Counted from the stretch's first letter, positions 1-12,970 are shown. The stretch: DNA of 64,000 bases from Datnioides undecimradiatus (GCA_008933995.1 WARS01000043.1:4477501-4541500), one strand, 5' to 3'. Made by a program: numbers and translations. The notes: generated from the sequence alone by a model not told the origin.

Positions 1-391
1 TCTCTCTTCCTGTCGTCGCACACCTTTCAGCGCGCACACACACACACACAAACACACCCCTCCTGTGTTTCTCTCTCACGCCTCGTGCTTTTCCCTCAGC
101 TCCGCTCGGCTTTGTGCTTTTCTCAGCACCGCCTGACCTCGTTTCAACCCTCTCCCTCTCTCCATTTCCCTCGCTCTTTTCACTTCTCATTTGCTCTCTC
201 TCCCTTTCGCTCCCCGGCAGTGTCTCTCTCTCTCCCTCTCCATTTACTGTATTCACTCCGTTCACTCTTTTCTCTTCATCCCGATGCGTTTTCGTTCTCT
301 TTGATGTCAGCGTTGCTCCCTCACTGTTTTCTCTTTGCATTTCACCTCAGCATCGTTCTGCCAATAGCTGGGAGCTGCAGTTTACCTGTGC

Positions 392-392
<1 letters not shown>

Positions 393-436
<44 letters not shown>

Positions 437-531
437 CGACAGGTACAAGTTACCATAAGTGAGTGATGGAGGTTTTGTCAATCAAATCTGGGTTTTAGCT
501 TGACAGCACACACACACACACACACACACAC
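393..531. repeat. Two AC dinucleotide arrays
   Basis: (AC)n at 393-435 and (CA)n at 506-531. The first 390 bases of the window are pyrimidine-rich (CT-rich) low-complexity sequence. Confidence 0.97.
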
Positions 532-1330
532 GGTGATGTGCACAAACACTGAGGTACAGAGAGCGAGCGAGTCTGGGAGTCTTCATGGTCTGATAGCTTA
601 TCGATTCCTCTGCAGGTGATTTCAGGAGGAAGACGATTTTGGCGGGGAGGGAGGGAGGGGGGGGGCGAGTAGACAAAAGAGACCGACAGGTGAAGGGGAG
701 TGGGTGAGGGAGATAGCGACGGCGAGAAAGAGTCCCATTATTGTGGCAGAGGGAAGCAGGTGTCAGAAGAGTCTGCGAGATATGAAAACAAAGAGCTGGA
801 AGGACCCGAGAACTCGCTGCTATCTGCTGCATGTAGATTTTAAAAAGTCTGGATTGCACGCCTGAGAGGCTTGTTTAACTCTGGTTAGTCCGCCGGCGCT
901 AACCACGACCTCGGTTTCTCCTGCACGTTTAACTGGGCTGATTAGCGGGCGGCAGGGTGAAGAACAGCCCTGCAAAGCCTCGTCTGCTCCTGCAGAGCTG
1001 TGCAGGCTAATGAGCGTGTGTTGCTTTGCACTTTATAGCTCTGCGGCTGATATTCATGCAAAGGAGCCAGCGTCCGATAGCTCCGTTTAATCATGAGGCG
1101 CCAGTTAGCGTGCCTGTCCTTGCCCTGTCCTGCAAGCCAGGCTTAATTAGCCTGGGGTTGCTCTTTAGGTGTATTCTAATGGATAAGCTAGCCCCGGTTA
1201 GCCCTGGTTAGCCTGGTTTGAAAACACAAATCACTGATTGCGCTGCGGTCGGTCCTGCATCGGTTGTTTTCCATTTAAATGGAAGGTTGGCTCCCTCATT
1301 GGCGCTGCGGTACAATTCATGCTAGCTAGA

Positions 1331-1370
1331 AGGCCCAGTTTGGCCCAGTTTGGCCCAGTTTGGCCCGGTG
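1331..1370 (+). repeat. Decamer tandem repeat GGCCCAGTTT
   Basis: Three exact copies of GGCCCAGTTT plus a diverged fourth (GGCCCGGTGA) in a row. Confidence 0.9.
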
Positions 1371-1519
1371 ACAGAACACTGGGTAATGCTGTTTGATACT
1401 CAGGTCAGAGCCAGGCCTGCCTTCTCTCTTTTGTGGCTTTTATGTGTGTTTGGGTGGTGTAACTGCCATATTGTCTGGTAATGTAGTGGACCGCCTACGA
1501 GGAAGTCTGAATGATCACC

Positions 1520-1521
<2 letters not shown>

Positions 1522-1557
<36 letters not shown>
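1522..1557. repeat. GT dinucleotide array
   Basis: Uninterrupted (GT)18. Confidence 0.97.
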
Positions 1558-1559
<2 letters not shown>

Positions 1560-2692
1560 TGGTCCCATTAGAATAGCAGCCTTGGTCCGGTTCATTAGTC
1601 CTGTTGCCAGCAGCTGAATGAGGAGCTGAGCACCTCGGAAACCAGCACAGAGAAGCTTTCTGGAGCTTTCCGAGCTCCCTAACACTCCGGTTGTGCTCTT
1701 GTGCCGCGGCCACCAGCGCGACAGGAAGACGCACGGCCCATACAGATTTTCAGCTGTCCTGGCAGACCACACTCACACGCACAGCAGCTTTCCACATTTA
1801 CTCCAAATATAAAACAGCATGTTCCACTTGTTTCTTGATAGAATCATGTTCTGGTTACTCGCCTGCCTTTAGGAGCGTTCTCTGGAAGTACATACATGGT
1901 ATCTGCATCTCAATTTGGGGTTTTGATGCAAACCAACTAACCAACAGTTTGCAAGGCCTGGGTGAGATGCATGCACTAAACTGAAGCCCACGTTTCTTGT
2001 TGGAAGACCTCGATATTAACAGGTCTTTGCAGGAATATGATTATTTTTCTGAATAACTTCAAAAAACTGGATTAATTTGTGCAGAACATGGCAGGTTAAC
2101 GTGCGCAGGGATGCTGGTTTGAAAGTTCAGTCCTGTCTTGGGTGCGGTGTCGTCATTTCAGCGTGCGGAGGTGTGCAGCAGAGGAGAAGGGAGCTCCTAA
2201 GTGAGGTAGCGCCTCTCTTGGCAGCCATTTTGGAGATGCACAGCTTTAAAACAGTGGCGGGAAGATGCAGACTGGACATCGGAGGTGCTGAATCGTGCAG
2301 CGTGGTGATGGGATCCACATGGGAAAGTCATTGTGATAATCCCGTGGATCCGGTTTGCAAAGTCAGACACGGCCGCTCAAAGATCAGCGAGAGACGGTGC
2401 TGCAGGTTGATGTCGGGGTGGTTGCCGGTGGTAATGAGGCTTGGGCTGCCGCCACAGGTAAAGGTGCAGCAACGCGACCCTGTGGGCGAAGTCTTAAATC
2501 CAGCGGCGTGCGAGTCAACACATCAGCGTCTCTCGGCTGCACCGCAGTAAAACTTCACCCGCCGTGCGGCCGCGTAGTAACCCTGCTCGGGTGATGATCG
2601 ATGATGATGATGGAGGCGAATCTGTTTCCTCCCGTATGGAGAGAAATGTCGAAGCTGGCGAGATGACGAACGCTTGCATAAGAACATCCTAC

Positions 2693-2842
2693 ACACACAC
2701 GCTAACACACACACACGCGCACACAAAAACGCAGCACTCACACACTTTACAGCTCATCAAACACCCACAAATTTGCAAATTCACAAAGTGACAGCGCGTG
2801 CGTCCATAATTCATGTGCGGCGTGTACGATTCCTTGAGCGAG

Positions 2843-2887
<45 letters not shown>

Positions 2888-3214
2888 AGAGAGAAACTGA
2901 ACAGTTGCAACACCACTTCCCTTTGAACCTTGGCTGTCTCTCTCACACACACTTTGAGGGTCAGACGCACTCCAGTGCATTTGTGTGCACGCATGCACGT
3001 GCGTGTGCGTGCGCGCGTGTGCGTGTGTGTGTGTAAAAGACGAGGGAAGTGTAGTAATAGAACGAGGTGGTGGCGTGAAGGTCGTTCTGCCACTATAAAC
3101 GCGGTCTCGCACACACAAACACACTCACAAGGTCTCACATCAGCTGTCTGTCCCACCCTGTGTGTTATTTACTGCGACATTTTCAGAGCTAACCAGCTAC
3201 CTGAGCTTTGTCCG

Positions 3215-3266
<52 letters not shown>
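2693..3266. repeat. Cluster of AC and GT arrays
   Basis: Interrupted AC array 2693-2726; GT array 2845-2886; mixed GC/GT array 2999-3034 (alternating purine-pyrimidine, Z-DNA-prone); GT array of 49 bp at 3218-3266. AC and GT arrays on the same strand can pair with each other. Confidence 0.95.
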
Positions 3267-3268
<2 letters not shown>

Positions 3269-3791
3269 GGCCAGTTCCAGCCTGCCAGGTGAAAGATTTG
3301 CTGCAGACGTGGTGACAGCGAGGGACATTTACTAAAGCAGCTGCTGCCTGAGAAGCAAAACAGCAAACCTCTGTCGGCTGAGCACGTCTCTCTGACACAA
3401 ACGCTGAATATTGCATTGATGCAAAATCAATAACGATAATAATCAATCACTGAAGTCGGCTAGTGAGCAGAAATGTCATTTTTCCTGTAGTAATTACCTG
3501 CTTTCCTCTGTTTCACACTGAATATCAGTGGAGTTTGGACCGGTGGTCGAACAAAACGAGTGATTTTAGGGTCAAACCTGTAAAATATGAAATGTAATGT
3601 CATTAAAGACGTGCAAACAGCTGCAGCCCTCATCATATATTTTAAAATATATTTTAGATATTGCATTATTCCTGCTCAAAATCATAAATAAATGTCTTTA
3701 TTTATTCATTTACTGGTTTTGTAAAAGCATTCGTGCTCCTTGACGTGTGTGTTCAATATGATATTTAAGTGAATTAGCAGGTACAGAACAA

Positions 3792-3793
<2 letters not shown>

Positions 3794-3843
<50 letters not shown>

Positions 3844-3897
3844 CATTGTGTTATTGTGGGCCAGCCTGAACATAATGGCAAAATAAAAACACATGTG

Positions 3898-3929
<32 letters not shown>

Positions 3930-4102
3930 AAGCAGATCTTTTGATGGGACAGCTGGGAAGTTCAAAGCCCGCGCGGCTTCACATCTGATGATGCACACAC
4001 ACACACACACACACACACTCTGGTTTTTGTACTTGGTGCAGCTGCAGTGGCCCACACACACACACACACACACACTCCTACACACACACACACACACACA
4101 CC
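3794..4102. repeat. GT arrays followed by CA arrays (inverted arrangement)
   Basis: GT 3794-3841 and 3897-3926, then CA 3992-4018 and 4053-4102. The two pairs are complementary on one strand and could fold back over about 300 bp. Confidence 0.95.
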
Positions 4103-4283
4103 TTGCTCAGAAGCAGGTTCACTTTCTGCAGAGCTGTGTTTGGAGATAAACCAGGAGGTCAAAGGTTGCAGTACAAAGTCTGTGTCTCTCTGCCTTTGTT
4201 TCTCTCTCTCTCTCTTCTACCTAATATGGCTCTGCTGCTGCATGAGCCTCTCTGTCACGTGGGTTGTGGTCCAGCGGGGGAGG

Positions 4284-4317
<34 letters not shown>

Positions 4318-4392
4318 CTCACTGTCAGACGTCTCACACTCTGTGATTCCTGTTCCTCCGGGGGTTTCTACATTGCGTTGAAACTGTTTGGT

Positions 4393-4421
<29 letters not shown>
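4284..4421. repeat. AC array followed by GT array
   Basis: AC 4284-4316 and GT 4393-4421, separated by 76 bp. This is an inverted, self-complementary arrangement. Confidence 0.95.
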
Positions 4422-4423
<2 letters not shown>

Positions 4424-4650
4424 ATGTTTCCTCCTCCTTCCTCCTTCTCATCTCCACCTGTCCTTCTCTCCTTCTTGTCCTCCATCCTTCCTTCCCTCCT
4501 CCTCTCTTCCTTACTCCCCTTCTCCATCGTTTCTCCCACTTTCCTCCCCTCTGACCATCTCGTTTAACCTCTGCTCCCTCTTCTTCCTCCCTCCTTTGCC
4601 TCGTTTCCTTGTTTCCTCTCCCCCTCCCCCCCTCTCCTCCTCCCTCGCTG
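4422..4650 (+). repeat. Pyrimidine-rich low-complexity tract
   Basis: Almost continuous C/T runs (TCCTCC, CTTCC, CCCTCC repeats). Open frames over it on both strands are compositional shadows. Confidence 0.85.
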
Positions 4651-4741
4651 TATTTCCTGATGTCAGCATGTGATTTCTTGCTTCTCGAGGTCGTTTTCAG
4701 ACGTTTGTTTGATTGGGAACATTTCAAACCTTCTTTTATTA

Positions 4742-4774
4742 GCGTGTGTGTGTGTGTGCGTGTGTGTGTGTGTG
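4742..4774. repeat. GT array
   Basis: Interrupted once by a CG step (GTGCGTGT). Confidence 0.95.
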
Positions 4775-5631
4775 TCGGGGCAGACTGTTTATGTGCTTTG
4801 GAGGCAAATCTCATACATTTAACCATCTGTGAGATTAGTGAAATGGGTCTTTTCAGGCTGCTGCAGCTACAAAAGCGCCTTTGGACCAAAATACTGGGGG
4901 AACTTGAGAAGAATCGAACGTGTCTGAAGGAAACTGAGACAGTTTGAGAAACCGTTTTGTTGTAAACGCGTCATTTTGCGCTCAGTGTGTTGGACTGGAA
5001 CCTCCGGAGCAAGTGCAACTGGTTGCACTGGACTAATTCTGTGTGTGTTAAGCCATTAAGCCCCGGTTATCTCCTCACATTTGACTAAGCAGCCTAGTCT
5101 GCTAACGTCTGGACCGCTGCAGGTGTAAATGTGTGTGACCGGTGGGAGTCAAAGGCAACACTGCTGCTGATGACGATGCTGAACAGACGGAGCCCCCGCC
5201 TCCCTCCGCAGCTGCAGCATGATCTGCCCCGTGGTGCATCGCTTATTATGCTAATGCTCAACTCAAACCTTTTAAAACTTTTTAACTTTCCTGACATCGC
5301 CTCGCCGTTGCAGCCGGAAATCGGAGGCTAATTTCGGCGCCGAGTTGGCGAAAAAGCGACAAAAGAAATGAAAATTACCCTCTTGTCAGAAAATATCAAA
5401 CGTATCTTCAAGAGCTGCAGCTAAACGCCAAAAGCTGCCCCTGAAAAAGACGATGCGACGAAACGCAGACTGGAGAGAGAGGCAGAGGTAAGAGAAGTGT
5501 GAAGAAGTTGGAAAGGGCAAAGAGGAGAGATGTAGATGGAGGGTGGAGAGATGATGAAGCGTCTCTCGAGTTTAATTGAAAACTGAGCGGGTGTAAAAGA
5601 CGAGGACGCCGGAAGAGAGGGGAACACGGGA

Positions 5632-5725
5632 GAGAGAGAGAGAGAGAGAGAGACGTTCCTGGTGTCTGTAAGGAAGCAACCTGAAATGTCACAGAGTTGG
5701 TGAAGAATGTTAACACACACACACA

Positions 5726-5775
<50 letters not shown>

Positions 5776-5859
5776 GCACTGAAACACACACAGGCATAAA
5801 TTTGCCCTCTAATCATTCCCGTGTTGAACATAACTTTCCAGCTTTTCTAATAAACTGTC

Positions 5860-5903
<44 letters not shown>
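5632..5903. repeat. GA run, long AC array and GT array
   Basis: GA run 5632-5653, AC array of about 60 bp at 5711-5770 with one ATAC interruption, and GT array 5864-5903. The AC and GT arrays are inverted relative to each other. Confidence 0.95.
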
Positions 5904-5904
<1 letters not shown>

Positions 5905-6079
5905 ATGCGTTTAATGCATGGACCTGGCAAAAGCTGTGGTTTATTGCTCTGTCTGTGCATGCTGTACGTGTGTGTGTGTTTGAGTGTGAGAGCTACCTCT
6001 GCGATGATGTGGCACCCCGGCATCCCTCACTCCGCTCAAGGACAGAGTTGCTGATTGCACCGGCCACCCTCCACTGCCT

Positions 6080-6224
6080 CCGTGTGTGTGTGTGTGTGTG
6101 TGAGTGAGTGATTGCGCGACAAGGTGTTTGCGTGAGCGCGCACTGTAGAAGTGATTGTATGTCTGCGCGTGATGATGCCGTGTGTTTGTTGCCATGCGTC
6201 CTTGTACATTAGTTTATCTGTGTG

Positions 6225-6260
<36 letters not shown>

Positions 6261-6514
6261 AAGCGGTGACAGGTTGCAGGTGCTGCGGGGTGATTGTGGG
6301 GGGGATTAAGGTGAACGGTGCAGCGATATATGAGCAGACCCTGCACTTGATACGTGTGTGTGTGTGTGTGTGTGCACAGTTGTATGTGCATGTGTGTGTT
6401 GAATACACACACCTCTTATCTTAGAGGAGGTGGGATGTCTGATACCTGATCACAGCAGCAATGGATCCACCGCTTACTGCAGGCCTGTATGGCTCTGTAC
6501 GCATGTTGGCATGG

Positions 6515-6550
<36 letters not shown>
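6080..6550. repeat. Four GT arrays in 470 bp
   Basis: GT arrays at 6080-6102, 6230-6259, 6354-6374 and 6518-6550, separated by unrelated sequence. Confidence 0.95.
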
Positions 6551-6553
<3 letters not shown>

Positions 6554-7724
6554 GATCATGCATGCACTTCCATGTTCCCACTGCCACCAAAAGGCTTTGG
6601 CACCTGCATCGCGCAGCGTAACTCTGTACGCCGACACCTGCGGCGTGCTGCGTTCAGGAACAGCGTCAGAACGGCGTGTGCGTGTTGAGGCCTGCAGGAA
6701 AACATGTGTATAGCTCGGTCTGACATCAGGCCCGCATCACGTCACGCTGCATGGACGCTGCACAGACGCGCGCCGCCATATTGGCAGGACCTGCAGTTGC
6801 TCCCAGAACAGCTGTTTGACGGTGTTTGTCGATGGAATCGATCTGGCATAGTTTGTTTTTTAACCCTTAAACCCCAGTTTTCAGTCATATCATGCATTTA
6901 ATCAGGATTATTTTTATTAAAGAACAACTACAATTATATTATAAAGAGCACAGATCACTGATGAAGCTCAGCGGAGTGTCTAACTGTGTTGTTTTTCTGC
7001 TTTGTCAAACCTTTTTCAGTCCACATCTCTGTTTTTCATGCGCAGCTTTGTGTTCGTTGTTTGCTTGAGCCTTGTGTGTTTGTCTCAGAGCTGCTTTCCT
7101 GGCAGGTCTCCTTGTGGCTGAAGTCGCTCTTGATCTCAGCAGGGCTAACCTTTTTGGAACCGTGGTCAACCAGGAACACGGCGTTCGCTTTGCCCTGACA
7201 AAAATCTCCAGCCGGAGCTGCCAGTGTTCTTCTAAAATTACCAGCGGACCTGTCGCCGTCGTCCCACTCGGCCACATCTGAGAGCAGGAAGTGCATTAGA
7301 AGTCTTGGCAACCATGTGTCATGGAGTCTGACGGACGTGCCCTTTAGCAAGGCGCTCGCTGACCAACTGCTCCATACCTGCAGCAGTCCGTGATGGTGCA
7401 GCGTGTTCCTGCAGAGGTTTTACAGCACGTATTTCTGTCTCGCGGCCATAAATATCTGCGTTTTTGGTCACCTCGCCCTCCGCTCAGAGGAGTTAAAAGA
7501 GGTCAGAGGTTGAGGCTTAGTACATTCTGTATGCTGCAGTCATGCATGCCTCCATGCGCCTGCGTGCTCTTGACCTCAGTTTGTGTCGCATGCAACTGGC
7601 TCAGCAGCAAAAGCCACTGTATGTAGAGGTGTTAATGCCTAGTCGTGCTTTTATTTTCCCCTTTCCTTGCATTTCTGTATGCATGTGACGACTTGTGCAG
7701 GCACTCCTGGGTATACACTGTATA

Positions 7725-7728
<4 letters not shown>

Positions 7729-7768
<40 letters not shown>

Positions 7769-8076
7769 CTTCTGTCCACCTGGTTGTCCTGACAGTGATG
7801 GATTGGACGGGCTGCAGAGCAAGGGCTGCATCTGCTGTCACCTCTGTGCGCACACACACACACACACACACTTGCATGCAAACATGAAAGCAAGCATGCA
7901 GAACATATTTATAGCTCTGAGTGTGTGTGTGTGTGTGTGTGTACGTGCGTGTGTGTGTCTTTGCATTAGGGCATACAACTAAAATATCCTATTCTATTTT
8001 GGCGTGGGAGCACTTGATGTGAACGTACCTAAAAAGCTTCTGTGCATGCTTGTGAGGTCACCGTCTGACCGCGTTT

Positions 8077-8143
<67 letters not shown>
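7729..8143. repeat. GT/CA array cluster ending in a 64-bp GT array
   Basis: GT 7729-7764, CA 7850-7872, GT 7919-7942, and an uninterrupted GT array 8080-8143, the longest dinucleotide run in the window. Confidence 0.96.
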
Positions 8144-8144
<1 letters not shown>

Positions 8145-10259
8145 CAAAGTGCCCCTGTGATGAAATCAGATCAAAGTGAAAGCGGTCAAACTCTCGTTCT
8201 CATTTCCCACTGGCTCCGAGTTGTTCCTGTCGTCTGTGTTTTACTCGACGCCCACTCGACCTCGGCGCAGCACCCGTCACCTTTAGACTCTCAGTCCATA
8301 TTGAGCAACCTGATGGTGTGTGTTGTAGCTGCCGGAGAGGCCAGCGTCTCCCATTGGCCAGCATATGAGCCCATGCTTGTCAGAGGTCACCACGAAGGCT
8401 TCTTGCTTCTGTACTTCTTCATTTTTAAGACGCTGCTTTGGAGAGAAACTGTCAGGACGCCTAAAGCCTCGCACATCTTAATGTTGTTGTTGATCTCGGA
8501 AAGTCAAGCTGGCGCGTTTAGCTGCTGCTCTCTGCAGAGGAGAAGCAGCAGCAGCAGCTAAATGTCTGATTAAAATGGGCACGGCTGAAATTGGATCTTA
8601 TTGCTGTCATTTAGAGCTACGGCCCGTTTAATTCTCCCTACATCTCGTTTACATTTTGTCCAGTCATTACGCAGGGCATTCCTTATGTAATTGGATTTGT
8701 TTAATTTTAGCTTTAGGAGATGTTCAGATGCAGCAGCTGCCATTCATCACTACCAGGGACTTTTATTTGCATTAAAAACACATCATTTGCATTGTTTTTG
8801 ACACGGTTAATGAGCAGATAAAGCCCCTTGGATGATAGCAACCCCTTCAGAGTCAAACATTCGCCTAAGTCTGTGTTTAAGAGAGCGGTATGCTGTATTT
8901 TCATGTGCATGGGTCCTCTGAGCTGTTTCATATTAACACCAAACTGCAGTTGAAGTCCACGAGACGTCACGCAGCTGTTTTTACTGCTTTAAGATGCAAA
9001 GTTGCAGAGTTCAAATTGCTTTTTCTGCAGCAAAGACTCACTAAATTTAGACTTTTATTGTCACGTCGCCGGCTGTTAATGGAGGGTTTTTACTGTCAGT
9101 CTGCATTAGCTGGTGTCAGAGCACCTCACTGCGCTGTTACTGTAGGTTAGCCGTGCGTCTATCTGGGCCAAGCACAGCGTTCTGAGCCCTGGGGAGGAGA
9201 AACACTTTCTTAGCCATCAGACCTCGGTAAAAAATAGAGCTTCAGATAAAGGGCGGCGGTGCACGTGACGCGCTGACACTGGAAACTCGAGCCTCACTTG
9301 ACTTAAAACACCTGAGCATCCCGCGCAGGACGAGCTAATCGAGGTGCTTATAACACATCGGTGGAGGTTGCGCTCCTCCTCTGATGAGCCAAGCATCTTA
9401 ATGTAATCTGACTGATGCTTCCACACTACCAAACGTATGGCGTCTGCGGCGGCTCAGAAGCTCAGATCACGGTGAAGCAAGTTCACCTTAAGCAATAAAC
9501 TATCCCCCGAACGGTTGCTCAAACTGCAGCGGTTGTGCAACTAATCTTTAGTTTAGATCTTTCCTGAGCAGATATCCATGAATAGCTCCATTGAAGTGAG
9601 GAAACACTGATGATAAAAATAAATTAAAAGGCACCATGTTTGAAGCAAGCGGAGCAAACTGAAGGGTGAAGAGATAAGCTTCTGCAGGGGGTTCAAACAG
9701 CCTGGTGAATGTAATTGGATTGCACAGTGTTAAATATTGAACAAAATAACCCATAAAATTGTTATTAAATCAACCCATTAAAGGCAAATTAATTTAATCA
9801 CATTGGGTTTTAAGTTTTAATGGTCCATGAGTGGCTGAATGTGGTTTTGGAAGTGTTACCAGACTCACAATAGGCAACAAAAAATCTGAAAACTTGGCCC
9901 GAAAACGGTCACATTTGGAGCTAAACTAATCAAATTCACACATTTGTGACTCCAAATGGTGTCAGCAGGCAAGTGTCTGAATAATTTTAGCTTTGACTGG
10001 CAGAAATCCCATCAGATGACATGTGTAAACGCTCACTCTAGCCAGTTTTGTTTGGTTTTTGTTGCTTTTTAAATAAAAAAAAAAACCAGAGTGTCAAATG
10101 ATCTATTCATCTTTCACACAACGCTCGATGATAACAAATGAAAATATATTCCAAAATTTTAATTTATGAGCTCCCGTGGGCGGCAGAGTGACCGTATCTG
10201 ACACCGAATTTAATTTAGACAGATTTTATTAATCTGCTGTTGGATCAGTTACCTGATGT
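8144..10259. other. Non-coding, nothing distinctive recognised
   Basis: Ordinary mixed-composition sequence with a short AGC run near 8545-8560. No coding similarity and no long repeats were seen. Confidence 0.6.
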
Positions 10260-11100
10260 GAACTGCTCCTCTTCGCTGCAGTCCAACAAAAAGAGAGGAA
10301 GAATAAACACCATTTGCAGCTTGACACATTTAATATTAGAAATCATCATATCTGCAGCTTTAGCATCGTGCCGTGGATGACCTGCAGCTTCTCCGTGATC
10401 GTTATGTCTATAAAATAGTTCAGCAGCACAACTGGGATTTAGACCACAAAGTGCTTTAAAGAAATGGTAAAATCAAGTGTAAAGCAGCAAAAACAAGGCC
10501 GATTTATGCTCCAGATGAAGGTGCGAGATGGTTTATTGGCTCAAAGACCTACTGGAGATCATGCAAACAGAGACTTTTCAGAAGCTCCTCAACTGAAAAT
10601 AACAAAACTGACAAACACGTAATTTGTCTTTCAAGTAAAAGGTCGATGTCAAATATTGCACCCAGGTGTCTGCAGGCTGCAGCTGTGGCATTTGAAGACG
10701 GGGTCCCGAGATGTTTTTGTGAAAGATGGATGGACTTTGGAGGTTCAAAGCTATTGATTTCAGGTCTTCTTTACATTTAGCTAGACGATGTCTTGGGACG
10801 TGCAGCGCTTTATTTCAGACAGACACAAAAATAACTGATCAAAATCGACTTTTTAATTGTTTTTTATTGGGATATAAACGTGTGCATCATCTGCATAACG
10901 TGATATATCGCAGCAGCAGCAGCAGCACACAGAATAACAGCGGGCCGAAGGTGGAGCCTTGGAGGACACCAGAGGTCGGAGGAGGTGCAGAGCAGGAGGC
11001 ACAAACAGAGCGAGTTGTGTTTGTTAAGTCAGATTTGAACCCGTGTATCTGCTGCTCACAGCCAACACGCTGTTCAAAGGAGTTTCAGGGCACTTTTTAA
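10260..11100 (-). pseudogene. Degraded LINE (L2/Maui-like) reverse-transcriptase relic
   Basis: Reading the minus strand in shifting frames gives a recognisable retrotransposon ORF2. FKSDLTNTTRSVCA and SGVLQGSTFGPLLF come first (about 10990-10935), matching the GVPQGSVLGPLLF block. YADDAHVYIPIKNN follows (the YADD active-site motif at about 10887-10898), then CLSEIKRC. LGAIFDIDLLLERQIT (about 10670-10625) and KALCGLNPSCAAEL (about 10457-10415) are the distal conserved blocks of the same family. Stops and frameshifts break the frame, so it is dead. The clade is inferred from remembered teleost L2-type proteins. Open frames on the + strand here are shadows. Confidence 0.8.
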
Positions 11101-11394
11101 ATAAAAGAGAGACAGAGAGACGGGAGGTTGCACGGCTTCAAGCTGAATTCAGTAATTCTCTGACATGTCTTGTGTAGCTCTGGTTCTTCAGTCTGATACT
11201 TTTACACTTACAGGTACTGCAGGCAGCACTACAGAGAGCACAGGGAGCCGGCTGCACGCTGTATTTATAGCAGCGCTGTTTCCATGCTACACTCTCACAT
11301 GTTGTGCTGCATAGCGGCATATGCTGCATCCAACGCCACCGCGTGTCCTTCAGGCGGGGAGCCGTTTGACCTTCATGACTGCTGCATATCAGCA

Positions 11395-11960
11395 GATATG
11401 GACGGCAAGGAAGGGAGGAGGAGGAGAGGAGCAGATGGGGTGACACAGGGATAGGAGATGAAAGCAAAGGGGAGAAGGATGGGAAGGAGGCGAGGGGAGA
11501 AGGAGGAAATGTGCATAATGGTGCACGCTTTCAGTCGGCCTCTCCCGGAAGACGTTCGCAGTGCTGCACTCTGTTGTTCACATGAAAAGGGACTGAAATA
11601 GTTTGTAAGGAATCAACAAAAAGGGAGAGTTGTTAGAGAAGTTCAAACCTTTCTGACCGAAGGAAGTGAACGTCAGATTGTCGGTTTTGAAAAGTTACAG
11701 AAACGGTCAGACGCAGCCTCGTCGTGATTGAATGTCGGAAAGGTGGCGGGGGAGAGGAGGAGGTCACGGAGGTCACTGAAGCATCCGACAGGCACATCTG
11801 ATGGAGTATATCCTTTAAGGAGGAAGGATAGCAAGGGGGAGGAAGTGGGGGAGAGGAGAAAGGTGTGGGGGGTGCAGAGGAAGAACGGACGTGAGATAAA
11901 AGAGGAGGTTAGAGGAAAGATGGGGGGAAAGGATGAGAGGAAAGGAGACGAAGAGGACAC
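11395..11960 (+). repeat. Purine-rich low-complexity tracts
   Basis: GA/GGA-rich stretches at about 11395-11510 and 11740-11960. They give spurious Lys/Glu/Arg-rich open frames. Confidence 0.8.
11761..11775 (+). promoter_or_regulatory. DR3 direct repeat of AGGTCA
   Basis: AGGTCA-CGG-AGGTCA is an exact DR3, the spacing preferred by VDR/RXR. It is embedded in a purine-rich tract, so chance is a real alternative. Confidence 0.3.
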
Positions 11961-12095
11961 GTAATACGTCCTTCAGTGCATCCTCGTCCTCTCTGTCTTC
12001 AGAGTCGTGTTTGTGAAAGTCTGTCTTGGCTTCGCCTCAGAGTCGACCTCTCTCTCTCTTTCACATGTCCCCATGTGGGTGCCCGAGGTGTGATC

Positions 12096-12340
12096 ATGTG
12101 TGTGTGTGTGTGTGTGTGTATGTTCATGCATGAGCGCGTGCCTCAGTGTGTGTCGCGGGTCATTTGAGGACGACCTCGCCCGCCAGTGTCTTCCTCATCC
12201 TCCTCCTCCTCCTCCTCCTCTTCATCTCCTTCTTTTTCGCCACTTTGGCTGCTGAAATAGAGACGATTCACGGATTTGAATGAGAGGGGAGATAATTAAT
12301 ACTGTGTGTGTGTTCCTGTGTGTGTGTGTGTGTGTGTGTT

Positions 12341-12378
<38 letters not shown>

Positions 12379-12493
12379 GTGTGGGCCCATTCTGCAATGC
12401 TGACCGTCTCCAAGGAGATGCAGGAGGCGAGGGAAGCAGCCAGCATGGTGTAGTAAACCCAAGAAATGTCAATGTGTGTTTCGCAACCAAGGC

Positions 12494-12538
<45 letters not shown>
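12096..12538. repeat. GT arrays and a CCT tract
   Basis: GT 12096-12119; CCT trinucleotide run 12198-12221; GT array 12303-12377 interrupted twice by TTCC; GT array 12494-12538. Confidence 0.95.
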
Positions 12539-12576
12539 GGCAGGGGCGTTAAAGTCAACCCTTTACCTGCTTGTTT

Positions 12577-12589
12577 GTTGCCTAGCAAC
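12577..12589. promoter_or_regulatory. RFX X-box motif
   Basis: GTTGCCTAGCAAC fits the palindromic RFX consensus GTNRCC(N)RGYAAC exactly. It lies 38 bp after a 45-bp GT array. Confidence 0.5.
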
Positions 12590-12769
12590 TCTGCGTGTGT
12601 GTGCTTCATCAAGGCTGGAGAGATGCTCGATCACAGGTAGCCCAGGTGTGTTTGGCCAAGCGAGGTTTGCTAACATGCCAGAGTGTGTGAGCGAGAGAGA
12701 CGATGCTGCAGCGGCGTGTTTGAACGTCACGTCCTCCCCTCGCTGCTTTGGTGCGTCTGTTAATTACCT

Positions 12770-12970
12770 CGTGTGTTTCCTAACTCCTCCATCCTTCTCC
12801 TCCTCTCAACCTCCTTTCCCCACCCTGTTCCTTTTATTCTCCTACTTCCTTGCTTCCCATCTCTCCTTTCTTCCTTACATCCTGCATCCTTTCATCCCAG
12901 TCTTGCATCTTTTTCTGTTTCCTTTCCTTCCTTGCTTCCTTCCCTCCTCTCCTCTGCTCTGCATTTTGAC
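12770..12970 (+). repeat. Pyrimidine-rich low-complexity tract
   Basis: C/T-rich, with TTCCT, CTTCC and TCTCC repeats. Not coding. Confidence 0.8.

Noticed and set aside
2674-3292. Many open frames encoding THTHTH or VCVCVC peptides here and throughout the window
   Set aside because: They are translations of CA/GT microsatellites, open on both strands because the repeat lacks stop codons.
4255-4889. Arg/Glu/Lys-rich minus-strand open frame of 173 codons
   Set aside because: It covers a pyrimidine-rich tract and two CA/GT arrays; the composition alone explains it.
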